64,000 bases of DNA from Streptomyces sp. 1222.5 (GTDB lineage Bacteria; Actinomycetota; Actinomycetes; Streptomycetales; Streptomycetaceae), in NCBI RefSeq assembly GCF_900105245.1, contig NZ_FNSZ01000001.1, positions 7,810,001-7,874,000 of the forward strand, in the 5' to 3' direction. Every line of letters begins with the position of its first letter. Within the stretch, counting starts at the first letter, position 1. Shown here in pieces: positions 41,315 to 52,507 of the stretch. Below the pieces are notes generated by a model. It worked only from the letters and a program-made list of their open reading frames with translations. It was not told where the DNA came from and made no database searches. The position numbers and the translations under genes were made by a program.

Positions 41315-43213
41315 TCAGCGGAAGACGTCGTCCGGCTCGTCCCAGTCGGCCTGCTCCCGAGGCCCCCTCCGGGCCTGCGACCGGGCCTCGTACATCGCCT
41401 CGATCTCTGCGGCGCAGTGCCGCACGATAGCGTCCCTGCGCAGTTTCATCGACGGAGTGAGCAGTCCGTTGTCCGGGGCGAACGGCTCCGGCAGGACCCG
41501 GTAGACCCGGATGGACTCCGCCCGGGACACCGCGCTGTTCGCCGAGGCCACGGCCCGCGCGAGCTCCTCCCGCAGCGCGTTCTCCTCCCGCGCCTCACGG
41601 CCCGGCAGATCGCCCGGCAGCGCCAGCACGGCCCGCCAGTGCGTCAGGAACTCCGGGTCCAGGGTGATCAGAGCGCCCACACAGGGCCGGTCGTCGCCGA
41701 TCACCACCGCCTGGTGGACCAGTGGATGCATGCGCAACCGCTGCTCCAGCGGGGCCGGGGCCACGCTCTTTCCGCCGCTGGTGACGATGATGTCCTTCTT
41801 GCGCCCGGTGATCGTCAGATAGCCCTCGGAGTCCAGCCGCCCGATGTCCCCGGTGGCCAGCCAGCCACCGCGCAGCGCGAAACGGGTGGCCCCCTCGTCG
41901 CTGACGTAGCCCTGGAACACCGACGGCCCCCGTACCAGGATCTCCCCGTCGTCGGCCACGTGGACGTCGGTGCCCGGCAGCGGCCGGCCCACCGTCCCCG
42001 ACTTCTCCCGGCCCAGCGGCTGCATGGTGATCCCGCCGGAGGACTCGGTGAGTCCGTAACCGTCGTGGACGTACACGCCGATGCCCTCGTAGAACAGGGA
42101 CAGTTCGCGGCTGAGGGAGGAGCCGCCGGAGGTGCCGCGCAGCACCCTGCCGCCGAGGGCCGCGCGCAGTCGGCGGTACACCGTCCGCTCGTACAGGGCG
42201 TGTTGCAGTCTGAGGTCGAACCCGGGCCCCGCGCCGCCGCCCAGCCGACGGCGTTCCTCGGCCGCGGCGAAGTCCCGCGCGGTCTGCGCGGCCCGCTGGA
42301 ACAACGCGCCCCGGCCCGCCTGTTCGGCGGCGCGCAGGAAATTCTTGTACAGCTTCTCGAACACCGACGGCACCCCGTACAGGTACGTCGGCCGGAACGT
42401 GGTCAGCGCCGAGGACAGGGCTGCCTCGGTCATCTCCGGCTCGTGCGCCATCAGGACCCCGCCGCGCACACACGTCAGCATGATCATGATGCCGTAGACG
42501 TGCGAGAACGGCAGGAAGGCCAACACCGACGGCTGTTCGCCCGGCGGGGCCGCGGTGTGCAGCCACCCGGCCAGCAGGACGTCACAGGGGTAGGCGAGCC
42601 CGCGGTGGCTCAGCGCGCAGCCCAGCGGGCGTCCCGAGGTGCCGGAGGTGTACACGATGGCCGCCGTGGAGTCCGGCAGCACGATCCGGCGCAGCGACTC
42701 CACGGTCGTGTACGGCACGACCCCGCCCCGCTCGGTGAGTTCCCGCAGCGCGCCCGCGTCGAGCTGCCAGACGTGCCGCAGCCGCGGCAGCCGGGTGCAC
42801 ACGGTCCCCACGGTCATCACGCCCTGCTCGTCCTCGACGACCACGGCCACGCAGCCGGCGTCCCGCAGGATCCACTCGACCTGCTCCCGCGCCGACGTCG
42901 GATGGATCGGCACGACCTCGGCGCCGACGGCCCACAGCGCGTGGCAGAGCACCGTCCACTCGTAGCGGGTACGGGCCATCAGGGCCACCCGGTGCCCGGG
43001 CGAGATCCCGGCGGCGACCAGCCCCTTGGCCAGGTCGGTCACCTCGTCCCGCACCTCGACCGCGGTCACCTCCTCCCACACGGTGGCCGCGGGGTCCGCG
43101 CGGCGCGCGAGGAGGGGCAGGGTCGGATCACGGTCCGCGAGGTCGAAGACGCTGTCGGCGAGGCCGCCGGCGATCGGCGAGGTGACGTCTGGAGCGAGGG
43201 CGACGTCCCGCAT
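41315..43213 (-). CDS. Long-chain AMP-dependent fatty acyl-CoA ligase (FadD15-like)
   Basis: 632 residues from ATG 43213 (GGGAG upstream). It has ANL adenylate-forming motifs: A3 IVYTSGTSGRPLGCALSHRG, A5 GYGLTESSGG, A7 WLATGDIGRLDSEGYLTITG, A8 RKKDIIVTSGGKSVAPAPLE, and a C-terminal A10 Lys in LLTPSMKLRRDAI. In A3 the usual Lys (TTGxPKG) is replaced by Leu, which may lower activity. Such enzymes activate long-chain fatty acids. The N-terminal ~55 residues are typical for the FadD15/AcsL group. Monocistronic, divergent from the DUF6480 gene. Confidence 0.9.
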   Translation of the reverse strand: MRDVALAPDVTSPIAGGLADSVFDLADRDPTLPLLARRADPAATVWEEVTAVEVRDEVTDLAKGLVAAGISPGHRVALMARTRYEWTVLCHALWAVGAEVVPIHPTSAREQVEWILRDAGCVAVVVEDEQGVMTVGTVCTRLPRLRHVWQLDAGALRELTERGGVVPYTTVESLRRIVLPDSTAAIVYTSGTSGRPLGCALSHRGLAYPCDVLLAGWLHTAAPPGEQPSVLAFLPFSHVYGIMIMLTCVRGGVLMAHEPEMTEAALSSALTTFRPTYLYGVPSVFEKLYKNFLRAAEQAGRGALFQRAAQTARDFAAAEERRRLGGGAGPGFDLRLQHALYERTVYRRLRAALGGRVLRGTSGGSSLSRELSLFYEGIGVYVHDGYGLTESSGGITMQPLGREKSGTVGRPLPGTDVHVADDGEILVRGPSVFQGYVSDEGATRFALRGGWLATGDIGRLDSEGYLTITGRKKDIIVTSGGKSVAPAPLEQRLRMHPLVHQAVVIGDDRPCVGALITLDPEFLTHWRAVLALPGDLPGREAREENALREELARAVASANSAVSRAESIRVYRVLPEPFAPDNGLLTPSMKLRRDAIVRHCAAEIEAMYEARSQARRGPREQADWDEPDDVFR

Positions 43214-43363
43214 GCGCTGCTCCCGGGTGTACGGAGGGTCACGCCGCCGAACGGCTCGGTGTCGGCGGTGCTCGAATGTAGCCCAGGTGACCGCGTTCGG
43301 TGACGGGAACGCCGAAGTCGTGATCGGCTGATGATGTGGGCGTGTCCTGGGGACTCGGCAGGC

Positions 43364-43597
43364 ATGAGCCATGTGAACCCCGATCCGGAACCCGAACGCA
43401 CCACAGGGCTGGAACCCGGAGGAGGCGTCCCGCCGGGCGAGACGCCGCCCGCCGAGAGCAGCATGCCCGAGGCCGGGCCCAGGGAGCCGCAAGCGCGGAG
43501 CCGGGGCTGGGCCAAGGCGCCGATGACGCTGATCCTCGTCCTCGTCGCCCTGATCGCGGCCTTCTTCCTGGTGTACGCCCTGGTGCTGATCCTGTGA
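43364..43597 (+). CDS. DUF6480-like small membrane protein
   Basis: 77 residues from ATG 43364. A Pro/Glu-rich N-terminal half (NPDPEPERTTGLEPGGGVPP) is followed by a single C-terminal membrane helix (APMTLILVLVALIAAFFLVY). The sequence is typical of a short conserved streptomycete family (DUF6480) of unknown role. The N-terminus is expected in the cytosol with a C-terminal anchor. The in-frame ATG at 43331 adds 11 residues without a ribosome binding site. Convergent with the YbdK gene, 9 bp away. Confidence 0.75.
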   Translation: MSHVNPDPEPERTTGLEPGGGVPPGETPPAESSMPEAGPREPQARSRGWAKAPMTLILVLVALIAAFFLVYALVLIL

Positions 43598-43606
43598 GCG
43601 CGCCGC

Positions 43607-44695
43607 TCAGGCCTGGGTGAGCCGGACGCACCCGGTGACGACGTCGCGGAGACTGTCGGTGCGGGCCAGGAGCCGGCGCTGCTCACGGGCGCCGTTCCCG
43701 GTGCGCAGCAGTTCCCGGACGGCCCGGTCGGCGCGGTCCGCGTCGCCACTGCCGGTGAGCGCGTCCCCGCAGTGCTCCAGCAGGGAACGCACGACCTGCT
43801 CGGCAGGCTTCGGCAGCAGCGTCACCGGGTCCAGCAGGTCGCCCTCCAGACCGAACCGGGCGGCCTGCCAGTCCGCCAGCCTGAGCAGGCTCACGCTGGG
43901 GTCCGGCGCCGGCCGTGCCGCCCGCCAGTCCCGCGCGGCGGTCTCCACGAGGGCGCGGCTGAGCGTGGCGATCAGCACGGCGGTGTTCGCGCACAGGCAG
44001 ACGTCGGCCACCCGGATCTCCACCGTGGGGTAGCGGGCCGACAGCCGGGCGTCGAAGTAGACCATGCCCTCGTCCAGGATGGCCCCCGTGGCGACCATGT
44101 CGGCCACCCGCCGGTGATAGCGCTCGGCGGTCTCGAACGGCTCCGTGGGACCGGCCGACGGCCAGCGGTTCCACACCCGGCTGCGGTAGCTGCCGTAGCC
44201 GGTGTCCTGGCCCTCCCAGAACGGGGAGTTGGCGCTGATCGCGCGGAGCACCGCCAGCCACGGGCGGATCCGGTCCAGGACGGCGACGCCCTCCTCGTCG
44301 GACTCCACCGACACATGGACGTGGCAGCCGCACACGAGCTGCTCCCACGTGGGTATCCCGTACCGCTCGGCCAGCCACCGGTACCGCTCGTTCATGCTGA
44401 GGGAGGGGCTGACGGGCAGGGGGGACGAGGCCAGCGCGGCGACCGCGCACCCGATCTCGCCGGCGTGCCGGGCCGCCTCCTTGCGGCAGCGGACGATCTC
44501 GTCCCCCAGGTCCGCCATGTCCGCCTGCGGATGCGTGGCGAACTCCAGCATCTGCCCGAACAGCTCCTTCTCGAAGACGTCCTGGCCGGGATCGTCCTGG
44601 GCCGCCCGGGCGAGGACGGGCGCGGCAAGCGCCCGCGGATCGCCGGTGTCCGGATCCACCAGGAGGAGTTCCTCCTCCACTCCGACGGTGCGCAC
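43607..44695 (-). CDS. YbdK-type carboxylate-amine ligase (glutamate-cysteine ligase 2 family)
   Basis: 362 residues from GTG 44695, which has GAAGGG 9 nt upstream and gives the usual family start VRTVGVEEELLLVD. In-frame GTG 44779 is an alternative with a poor ribosome binding site. Family motifs are GVEEELLLVDPDTGDP, CGCHVHVSVESDEEGV, WEGQDTGYGSYRSRVWNRWP and EIRVADVCLCANTAVLIATL. The fold belongs to the ATP-grasp-related glutamine synthetase/GCS superfamily. These enzymes join an amino group to a carboxylate, with weak gamma-glutamylcysteine synthase activity shown for E. coli YbdK. It lies 93 bp after the glgB stop on the same strand and may be the last gene of that cluster. Confidence 0.87.
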   Translation of the reverse strand: MRTVGVEEELLLVDPDTGDPRALAAPVLARAAQDDPGQDVFEKELFGQMLEFATHPQADMADLGDEIVRCRKEAARHAGEIGCAVAALASSPLPVSPSLSMNERYRWLAERYGIPTWEQLVCGCHVHVSVESDEEGVAVLDRIRPWLAVLRAISANSPFWEGQDTGYGSYRSRVWNRWPSAGPTEPFETAERYHRRVADMVATGAILDEGMVYFDARLSARYPTVEIRVADVCLCANTAVLIATLSRALVETAARDWRAARPAPDPSVSLLRLADWQAARFGLEGDLLDPVTLLPKPAEQVVRSLLEHCGDALTGSGDADRADRAVRELLRTGNGAREQRRLLARTDSLRDVVTGCVRLTQA

Positions 44696-44788
44696 GTGGT
44701 GCCGCCCTTCTGCCAGTGCCACGAGGGGCAGTCGCGGGTCGTTACGACCCCCGAATGCCCCTGGCGCGGCAGCCGACACCTACGGCCG

Positions 44789-46993
44789 TCAGTGCTCCGG
44801 TGCCAGCCAGACGGTGGCGAGCGGCGGGAGGGTGAGTTCCAGGAACCCGTCCTCGGGCTTGAGCGGTCCGCCGGAGCCGACCCCACCGCCGCCGTAACGG
44901 ACGTCGTCCGTGTTCAGCTCCTCCTGCCAGGCGGGTACCTCGTCGGGCACCCACACCCGGTAGCCGTGCCGGACGACGGGGGAGAAGTTCGACACCGCCA
45001 GCAGCGGGCACCCCTCACGGTCGTAGCGCAGGAACGCGAACACGTTGTCGTCGGCGGCGTCGCACAGCACCCAGCGGAAGCCGGCCGGGTCGGTGTCCCG
45101 CTGCCACAGCGCGGGTGTCGCCCGGTACCGCTCGTTCAGGTCCCGCACCAACTGCTGGACACCGCGGTGGTCGCCGGCCGAGTGGTAGCCGTCGTCGAGC
45201 AGCCACCACTCGGGGCCGTGTGCCTCCGACCACTCCGCTCCCTGGGCGAACTCCTGCCCCATGAAGAGCAGCTGCTTGCCCGGGTGCGCCCACATGAAGC
45301 CGAGGTAGGCACGGTGGTTGGCGCGCCGCTGCCACCAGTCGCCCGGCATCTTCGACACCAGGGCCTGCTTGCCGTGGACGACCTCGTCGTGGGAGATCGG
45401 CAGGACGTAGTTCTCGCTGTAGGCGTACACCATCGAGAACGTCATCTCGTTGTGGTGGTACTTGCGGTGCACCGGCTCCTTCTGGACGTACTCCAGGGAG
45501 TCGTGCATCCAGCCCATGTTCCACTTCAACCCGAACCCGAGCCCGCCGCCGTCCGTCGGCCGGGTCACGCCGTCCCAGGCGGTGGACTCCTCGGCGATGG
45601 TCACCACGCCCGGGCAGCGCCGGTACACCGTGGCGTTCATCTCCTGCAGGAAGGCCACCGCGTCGAGGTCCTCCCGCCCGCCGAAGACATTGGGCTCCCA
45701 CTGGCCGGAGTCCCGCGAGTAGTCGAGGTAGAGCATCGAGGCGACCGCGTCCACGCGCAGCCCGTCGATGTGGAACTCCTCGCACCAGTACACGGCGTTG
45801 GCGACGAGGAAGTTGCGCACCTCGGTCCGCCCGTAGTCGAACTCGTAGGTGCCCCAGTCGGGATGCTCGGCCCGCCGCCAGTCCCCGGGTTCGTACAGCG
45901 GGTCGCCGTCGAACCGGCCCAGCGCCCAGTCGTCCTTCGGGAAGTGCGCGGGCACCCAGTCCATGATCACGCCGATGCCGGCCCGGTGGAGCGCGTCCAC
46001 CAGGTACCGGAAGTCGTCCGCGGAGCCCAGCCGGGGCGTCGGCGCGTAGTACGAGGTGACCTGGTAGCCCCAGGAGCCGCTGAACGGATGCCCGGCGACC
46101 GGCATCAGCTCGACGTGCGTGAAGCCCATCGCCCTGACGTACGCGGGCAGTTCGTCCGCGAGCTGCCGGTACGACAACCCCGGTCGCCAGGAGGGCAGAT
46201 GCACCTCGTACACAGAGAACGGCGCCTCGTGCACGGGCGTGTCCCCGCGGTGCGCCATCCACTCCCCGTCCCCCCACTCGTGGCGCGAGGCGGCCGTCAC
46301 GACCGACGCCGTGTCCGGCGGCATCTCCGTGCCCCGTGCCATCGGGTCCGCCTTGAGGAAGCGGTGGCCGTAGCGGGAGGTGATCTCGAACTTGTACCGG
46401 GCGCCCTCGCCGATCCCCGGCAGGAACAGCTCCCACACCCCGGACGCGCCGAGCGAGCGCATCGGGTACTGCGTGCCGTCCCAGTACGTGAACTCCCCGG
46501 CCACCCGCACGCCCTGGGCGTTGGGCGCCCACACGGTGAAGCGGGTGCCCGCCACGCCCTGGTGGGTCATCGGCTCGGCGCCGAGCGCCCGCCACAGCTG
46601 CTCGTGCCGGCCCTCGCGGATCAGGTGCAGGTCCAGCTCGCCGAGGGCGGGCAGGAAGCGGTACGGGTCGTGCACCTCCTGCTCCGCGTCGTCGTACGCC
46701 ACCAGCAGGGTGTACGACGGGACCTCCGGGTGCGGGAGCACGGCCGCGAAGAGCCCGTCGCCCTCCGACTCCAGAGCGGTGCGCCTGCCGTCGATCACGA
46801 CGGACACCGCGCGGGCGTTCGGGCGCAGGGCGCGGAACAGGGTGCCGCCCGGGACCGGGCGGGCGCCCAGCAGGGCGTGCGGATCGTGGTGCGCACCGCC
46901 CAGCAGACGGCCGCGGTCGGCGGGGTCCAGCGGGGCGGCCGCGGCCGCCTTGGGGCCGGCGGCCTCGGGACGTGTGGTGTCGCGCAGTGCCAT
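44789..46993 (-). CDS. glgB: 1,4-alpha-glucan branching enzyme GlgB
   Basis: 734 residues from ATG 46993 (GGAGG upstream). It has an N-terminal carbohydrate-binding beta domain (FRALRPNARAVSVVIDGRRT), a CBM48 (~130-220), and the GH13 catalytic barrel. The nucleophile region is GLRVDAVASMLYLDYSR, the acid/base region VTIAEESTAWDGV, and the third Asp lies in VLPISHDEVVHGK. It introduces alpha-1,6 branches into glucan made by GlgE. Only 4 nt separate it from the maltokinase stop. The order glgE-treS-mak-glgB on one strand is a complete maltose-1-phosphate glucan pathway. Confidence 0.97.
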   Translation of the reverse strand: MALRDTTRPEAAGPKAAAAAPLDPADRGRLLGGAHHDPHALLGARPVPGGTLFRALRPNARAVSVVIDGRRTALESEGDGLFAAVLPHPEVPSYTLLVAYDDAEQEVHDPYRFLPALGELDLHLIREGRHEQLWRALGAEPMTHQGVAGTRFTVWAPNAQGVRVAGEFTYWDGTQYPMRSLGASGVWELFLPGIGEGARYKFEITSRYGHRFLKADPMARGTEMPPDTASVVTAASRHEWGDGEWMAHRGDTPVHEAPFSVYEVHLPSWRPGLSYRQLADELPAYVRAMGFTHVELMPVAGHPFSGSWGYQVTSYYAPTPRLGSADDFRYLVDALHRAGIGVIMDWVPAHFPKDDWALGRFDGDPLYEPGDWRRAEHPDWGTYEFDYGRTEVRNFLVANAVYWCEEFHIDGLRVDAVASMLYLDYSRDSGQWEPNVFGGREDLDAVAFLQEMNATVYRRCPGVVTIAEESTAWDGVTRPTDGGGLGFGLKWNMGWMHDSLEYVQKEPVHRKYHHNEMTFSMVYAYSENYVLPISHDEVVHGKQALVSKMPGDWWQRRANHRAYLGFMWAHPGKQLLFMGQEFAQGAEWSEAHGPEWWLLDDGYHSAGDHRGVQQLVRDLNERYRATPALWQRDTDPAGFRWVLCDAADDNVFAFLRYDREGCPLLAVSNFSPVVRHGYRVWVPDEVPAWQEELNTDDVRYGGGGVGSGGPLKPEDGFLELTLPPLATVWLAPEH

Positions 46994-46997
46994 GACC

Positions 46998-48362
46998 TCA
47001 GCCTCCCCACACGGCGAGTCGCTTGATCGCCGCCATCGGTACCGGCAGCCAGTCGGGCCGGTGTCTCGCCTCGTACAGCACCTCGTAGACCGCCCTGTCC
47101 GTCTCGTGCGCGCGCAGCAGCGCGTGCTTCTTCCGTGGATCCCAGCCCGCACGGGCCGCGTAGCCCGCGCAGAACGCCTCCCGGCAGCGGCGCGCCCATT
47201 CGGGTCGCCAGGGGCGGCGCTGCCGGGCCGCGTAGTCGAAGGAGCGGAGCATCCCCGCCACGTCCCGCACCGGGGACTGGGGGGCCCGCCGCTCGGACAG
47301 CGGCCTGGACGGCTCGCCCTCGAAGTCGATGACGAACCAGTCGCGGCCGGCCCGGAGCACCTGTCCGAGGTGCAGGTCGCCGTGGATGCGCTGGGCGGCC
47401 GGCCCGGTGTCGCACGTGGCCAGCGCCCCGAAGGCGGTCCGCAGACCCGGTACGAAGGGCCGCAGCCCGGGTACGGCGTGCGCGGCGGCGTCCAGCCGCG
47501 CGCACATCGCCTCGGCCGTCCGGCCGTTCTCGCCGGGCCCCGCCGGCGGGAAGGCCTCCGCCAGCGCCAGGTGCACCTCGGCCATGGCCCGGCCGAGTTC
47601 GTGGGCCTCGCCGGTGAAGTCGTCACCCGCGGCGAGCGCGCGCAGCGCCAGGGTCCAGCCGTCGGTGGCGTCCGGCAGGAAGGGCTGGAGCACGCCGAGC
47701 GTCGCCGGCTGCGGCTCGGTCGTGCCGAACCAGGCCACCGGCGCCGGCACCCGGGTGCAGCCCTGGGCGGACAGCGCGGCCGACACCTCGAGGTCCGGGT
47801 TGACGCCGGGCTGGATGCGGCGGAACAGCTTCAGGATGTACGCGTCGCCGTACACGATCGACGTGTTGGACTGCTCGGCGTCCAGCAGCCGCGGCGGCAG
47901 CCCCCCGGGCAGGTGCGCGCCCGGATCCGCCTCGAAGCGCAGCGGGCCCGCCGCGCCGGGCTGCCGCAGCCGCTCCAGCAGCAGGTTCGCCGAGCGGGGG
48001 TCGTGCAGCGCGTCGTAGACCGCGAGCCCCGCCAGCGGGCCCTCCACCGCCCGCCCGATGTACGCCCGTTCCAGCCGCGGCACCGGGTTCTCGCGCAGCC
48101 CCAGCAGCAGCTGGTAGCAGTCCCCGGGCGGGGGAGTTCCCCCGGGCGTGGGCACGGGCGCGTGGGAGGCGTGCACCAGCAGGTGCAGACAGCCGGGGAA
48201 CAGCTCGGTCACGGACAGCACCGACAGCTCGGTGACCGGCCGGTCCTTGCCCGCGAACCAGCGTTGCCTGGGCAGCCACTCGCGCAACAGCGCCCCGAGC
48301 GAGACCAGGGGGCCGTCGACGCCGACGGCGGTTCTCGGTCGGGGAGTGATGGTCTTCGGCAT
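46998..48362 (-). CDS. mak: Maltokinase (Mak/Pep2)
   Basis: 454 residues from ATG 48362. It is an aminoglycoside-phosphotransferase-like kinase: RWFAGKDRP at the N-terminus, TSIVYGDAYILKLFRRI (ATP-binding strand with the Lys), the catalytic loop QRIHGDLHLGQVLRA and the metal Asp in WFVIDFEGEPSRP. It phosphorylates maltose at C1 with ATP to give maltose 1-phosphate, the donor used by GlgE. In many mycobacteria it is fused to TreS; here it is a separate protein, with treS upstream (30-bp gap) and glgB downstream. Cytosolic. Confidence 0.95.
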   Translation of the reverse strand: MPKTITPRPRTAVGVDGPLVSLGALLREWLPRQRWFAGKDRPVTELSVLSVTELFPGCLHLLVHASHAPVPTPGGTPPPGDCYQLLLGLRENPVPRLERAYIGRAVEGPLAGLAVYDALHDPRSANLLLERLRQPGAAGPLRFEADPGAHLPGGLPPRLLDAEQSNTSIVYGDAYILKLFRRIQPGVNPDLEVSAALSAQGCTRVPAPVAWFGTTEPQPATLGVLQPFLPDATDGWTLALRALAAGDDFTGEAHELGRAMAEVHLALAEAFPPAGPGENGRTAEAMCARLDAAAHAVPGLRPFVPGLRTAFGALATCDTGPAAQRIHGDLHLGQVLRAGRDWFVIDFEGEPSRPLSERRAPQSPVRDVAGMLRSFDYAARQRRPWRPEWARRCREAFCAGYAARAGWDPRKKHALLRAHETDRAVYEVLYEARHRPDWLPVPMAAIKRLAVWGG

Positions 48363-48392
48363 GGTGACGCGTCCTTTCCTCGGCGCCGGGGT

Positions 48393-50107
<1,715 letters not shown>

Positions 50108-50111
<4 letters not shown>

Positions 50112-52099
50112 GAGGCTGCGGGCCCTCCGTTCTGGGGCGTCGATCGCCCGACGTGGAGCACGTGCGCCGGCGCGCTGCCGGGCGTCAGGCGCACGTAGTT
50201 GGTCCTGCCCCAGTGGTACGTCCCGCCCGTCAGTTCGTCGTGCACCGACAGGGCGTCGTGCCATTCCAGGCCGAGTTGCGGCATGTCCAACGAGACCGTG
50301 GCCTCCTGGGTGTGATGCGGGTCGAGATTGACGACCACGATGACCGTGTCCGTGCCCGTGCTCTTGCTGTAGGCGAGCACGGCGTCGTTGTCGGTCCGAT
50401 GGAAGCGGAGGTTCCGCAGGCGCTGTAGCGCGGGGTGCCGCCGCCGGATGTCGTTGAGCCGGGTGATGAGCGGGGCGATGGTCCGGCCCTCCCGTGCGGC
50501 GGCCTCCCAGTCGCGGGGCTTGAGCTGGTACTTCTCCGAGTCCAGGTACTCCTCGCCGCCCTCTCGCAGCGGGGTGTTCTCGCACAGTTCGTAGCCGCTG
50601 TAGATGCCCCAGGTGGGGGAGAGGGTGGCGGCGAGGACGGCGCGGGCCTCGAAGGCGGGCCGGCCGCCGTGCTGGAGGTGGGCGTGCAGGATGTCGGGGG
50701 TGTTCGGGAAGAAGTTGGGGCGCATGTAGGCCGCCGCCTCGCCCGACAGCTCCGTCAGGTACTCCGTCAGCTCCTGCTTGTCGTTGCGCCAGGTGAAGTA
50801 CGTGTACGACTGCTGGAACCCGACCTGCGCGAGGGTGTGCATCATCGCCGGCCGGGTGAACGCCTCGGCCAGGAAGATCACGTCCGGGTCCTTGCGATTG
50901 ATCTCCCCGATGACCCGTTCCCAGAACACGACCGGCTTGGTGTGCGGGTTGTCCACCCGGAAGATCCGCACCCCGTGGTCCATCCAGTGCCGCAGCACCC
51001 TCACGGTCTCGGTGACGAGCCCGTCCATGTCCGCGTCGAAGGCGATCGGGTAGATGTCCTGGTACTTCTTCGGCGGGTTCTCGGCGTAGGCGATGGTGCC
51101 GTCGGGACGGTGGTGGAACCACTCCGGATGCTTCTCCACCCAGGGGTGGTCGGGGGAGCACTGCAGGGCGAAGTCCAGCGCGATCTCCAGGTTCAGCTTC
51201 CGCGCCTCACCGACGAAGAAGTCGAAGTCCTCGATCGTGCCGAGGTCCGGGTGGACGGCGTCGTGCCCGCCCTCGGGGGAGCCGATGGCCCAGGGCACGC
51301 CCACGTCGTCCGGGCCGGCGTGCAGCGTGTTGTTGCGGCCCTTGCGGAACGTCGTGCCGATCGGATGGACCGGCGGCAGGTAGACGACGTCGAAGCCCAT
51401 GTCCGCGATCGCCCTCAGCCGGCGGGCCGCCGTGCGGAACGTGCCGTGCGGCCGCTCCGCCGTGCCCTCCGAACGCGGGAAGAACTCGTACCAGGAACCG
51501 AACAGCGCCCGCTCCCGCTCCACCAGCAACGGCATCGCGTCGGAGGCCGTCACCAAGTCGCGCAGGGGGTACCGGGTGAGGAGTTCCTCCACCTCCGGGG
51601 CCAGGGCGGCCTTCAGACGGTCGTGCACCGACAGCGAGTCGTCGCCGAGGGCGTGCGCGGCGGCCAACACCAGGTTCCGCTCAGGGCCCTTGGGGACGCC
51701 CGCCGCCGCACGCCCGTACAGCTCGGCGCCCTCCTCCAGCACCAGACCGGTGTCGATGCCGGCCGGCACTTTGATGGACGCGGTGTGCCGCCAGGTGGCC
51801 AGCGGATGACTCCACGCCTCCACCCGGTAGGTCCAGCGGCCGGTGGCGTCCGCAGTGATCTCGGCGCCCCAGCGGTCACTGCCCGGGGACAGCTCCCGCA
51901 TCGGAGTCCAAGGGCCTCGGCGGCCCTTGGGATCGCGCAGGACCACATTGGCACCCACGGCGTCGTGCCCTTCACGGAACACGGTGGCCGTGACCTCGAA
52001 GGTCTCACCGGTCACCGCCTTCGCCGGGCGCCTGCCGCACTCCACGGCCGGCCGGACGTCGCGTACCGGTACACGGCCGATGGCCGGGGTCCTGCGCAT
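50108..52099 (-). CDS. glgE: Alpha-1,4-glucan:maltose-1-phosphate maltosyltransferase GlgE
   Basis: 663 residues from ATG 52099, with GGAGG ideally spaced 8 nt away; GTG 52108 is less likely. It has an N-terminal beta domain (TATVFREGHDAVGANVVLRD), a helical insert, and the GH13_3 catalytic barrel. The nucleophile region is VRIFRVDNPHTKPVVFWE, the acid/base region VIFLAEAFTRPAMM, and FQQSYTYFTWRNDKQELTEY is diagnostic of GlgE. It transfers maltosyl units from maltose 1-phosphate to alpha-glucan. First gene of the glgE-treS-mak-glgB operon. The gene is preceded by two strong inverted repeats (52119-52174). Confidence 0.97.
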
Positions 52100-52118
52100 G
52101 TATCTCACCTCCGCCGTG

Positions 52119-52174
52119 CGCGAAGCCGGGCACGCGGCCCGGCTTCGCGATCCGAGACGGGCCGAATCGGATCG
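52119..52174 (-). promoter_or_regulatory. Two adjacent inverted repeats upstream of glgE
   Basis: CGCGAAGCCGGG (52119-52130) pairs with CCCGGCTTCGCG (52138-52149) in a perfect 12-bp stem with a 7-nt loop. CGATCCGA (52148-52155) pairs with TCGGATCG (52167-52174) across 11 bp. The first would form a stable hairpin about 15 nt before the glgE ribosome binding site; the second looks like an operator. No U-tract follows the hairpin. Confidence 0.6.
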
Positions 52175-52207
52175 GTCCCGTGGGGGAACGCCTTGTACGG
52201 TGCCAGG

Positions 52208-52507
52208 TCAGGGGCTTGGCGCCGTGGAACGCCGCTCCGGTGGCTGCGCTCTTCTGGCCGTCCGGCGCGGCTGCGGCCGTCCGTCCTGCTCGCGCAGGTA
52301 GGTGACCAGGCTGGTGCGCAGATAGCGCTCGGCCGCGTCCGCGGCCTCGCGGGCGCACCGTTTGCCCATCAGAACGCACAGCGTGTAACCCGAGTCCTCG
52401 AAGGCGGCCCGGACCGTGCGGTCGTGGGGCGAGGCGAGCATCACGCGCTCCCACGCCCGGTAACGCCGCAACTGCCGGGCCACTTCGGCCTTGGCGGGTA
52501 GCAGCAT
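52208..52507 (-). CDS. DUF5133-like small protein
   Basis: 99 residues from ATG 52507 (AGAGGGCG upstream). The core MLLPAKAEVARQLRRYRAWE, TLCVLMGKRCAREAADAAERY matches a short streptomycete family (DUF5133). It is basic and helical with an unstructured Arg/Pro-rich tail. It often lies near stress or secondary-metabolite regulators in Streptomyces. Function unknown. It is upstream of glgE on the same strand, but the 108-bp gap with inverted repeats suggests separate transcription or attenuation. Confidence 0.75.
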   Translation of the reverse strand: MLLPAKAEVARQLRRYRAWERVMLASPHDRTVRAAFEDSGYTLCVLMGKRCAREAADAAERYLRTSLVTYLREQDGRPQPRRTARRAQPPERRSTAPSP

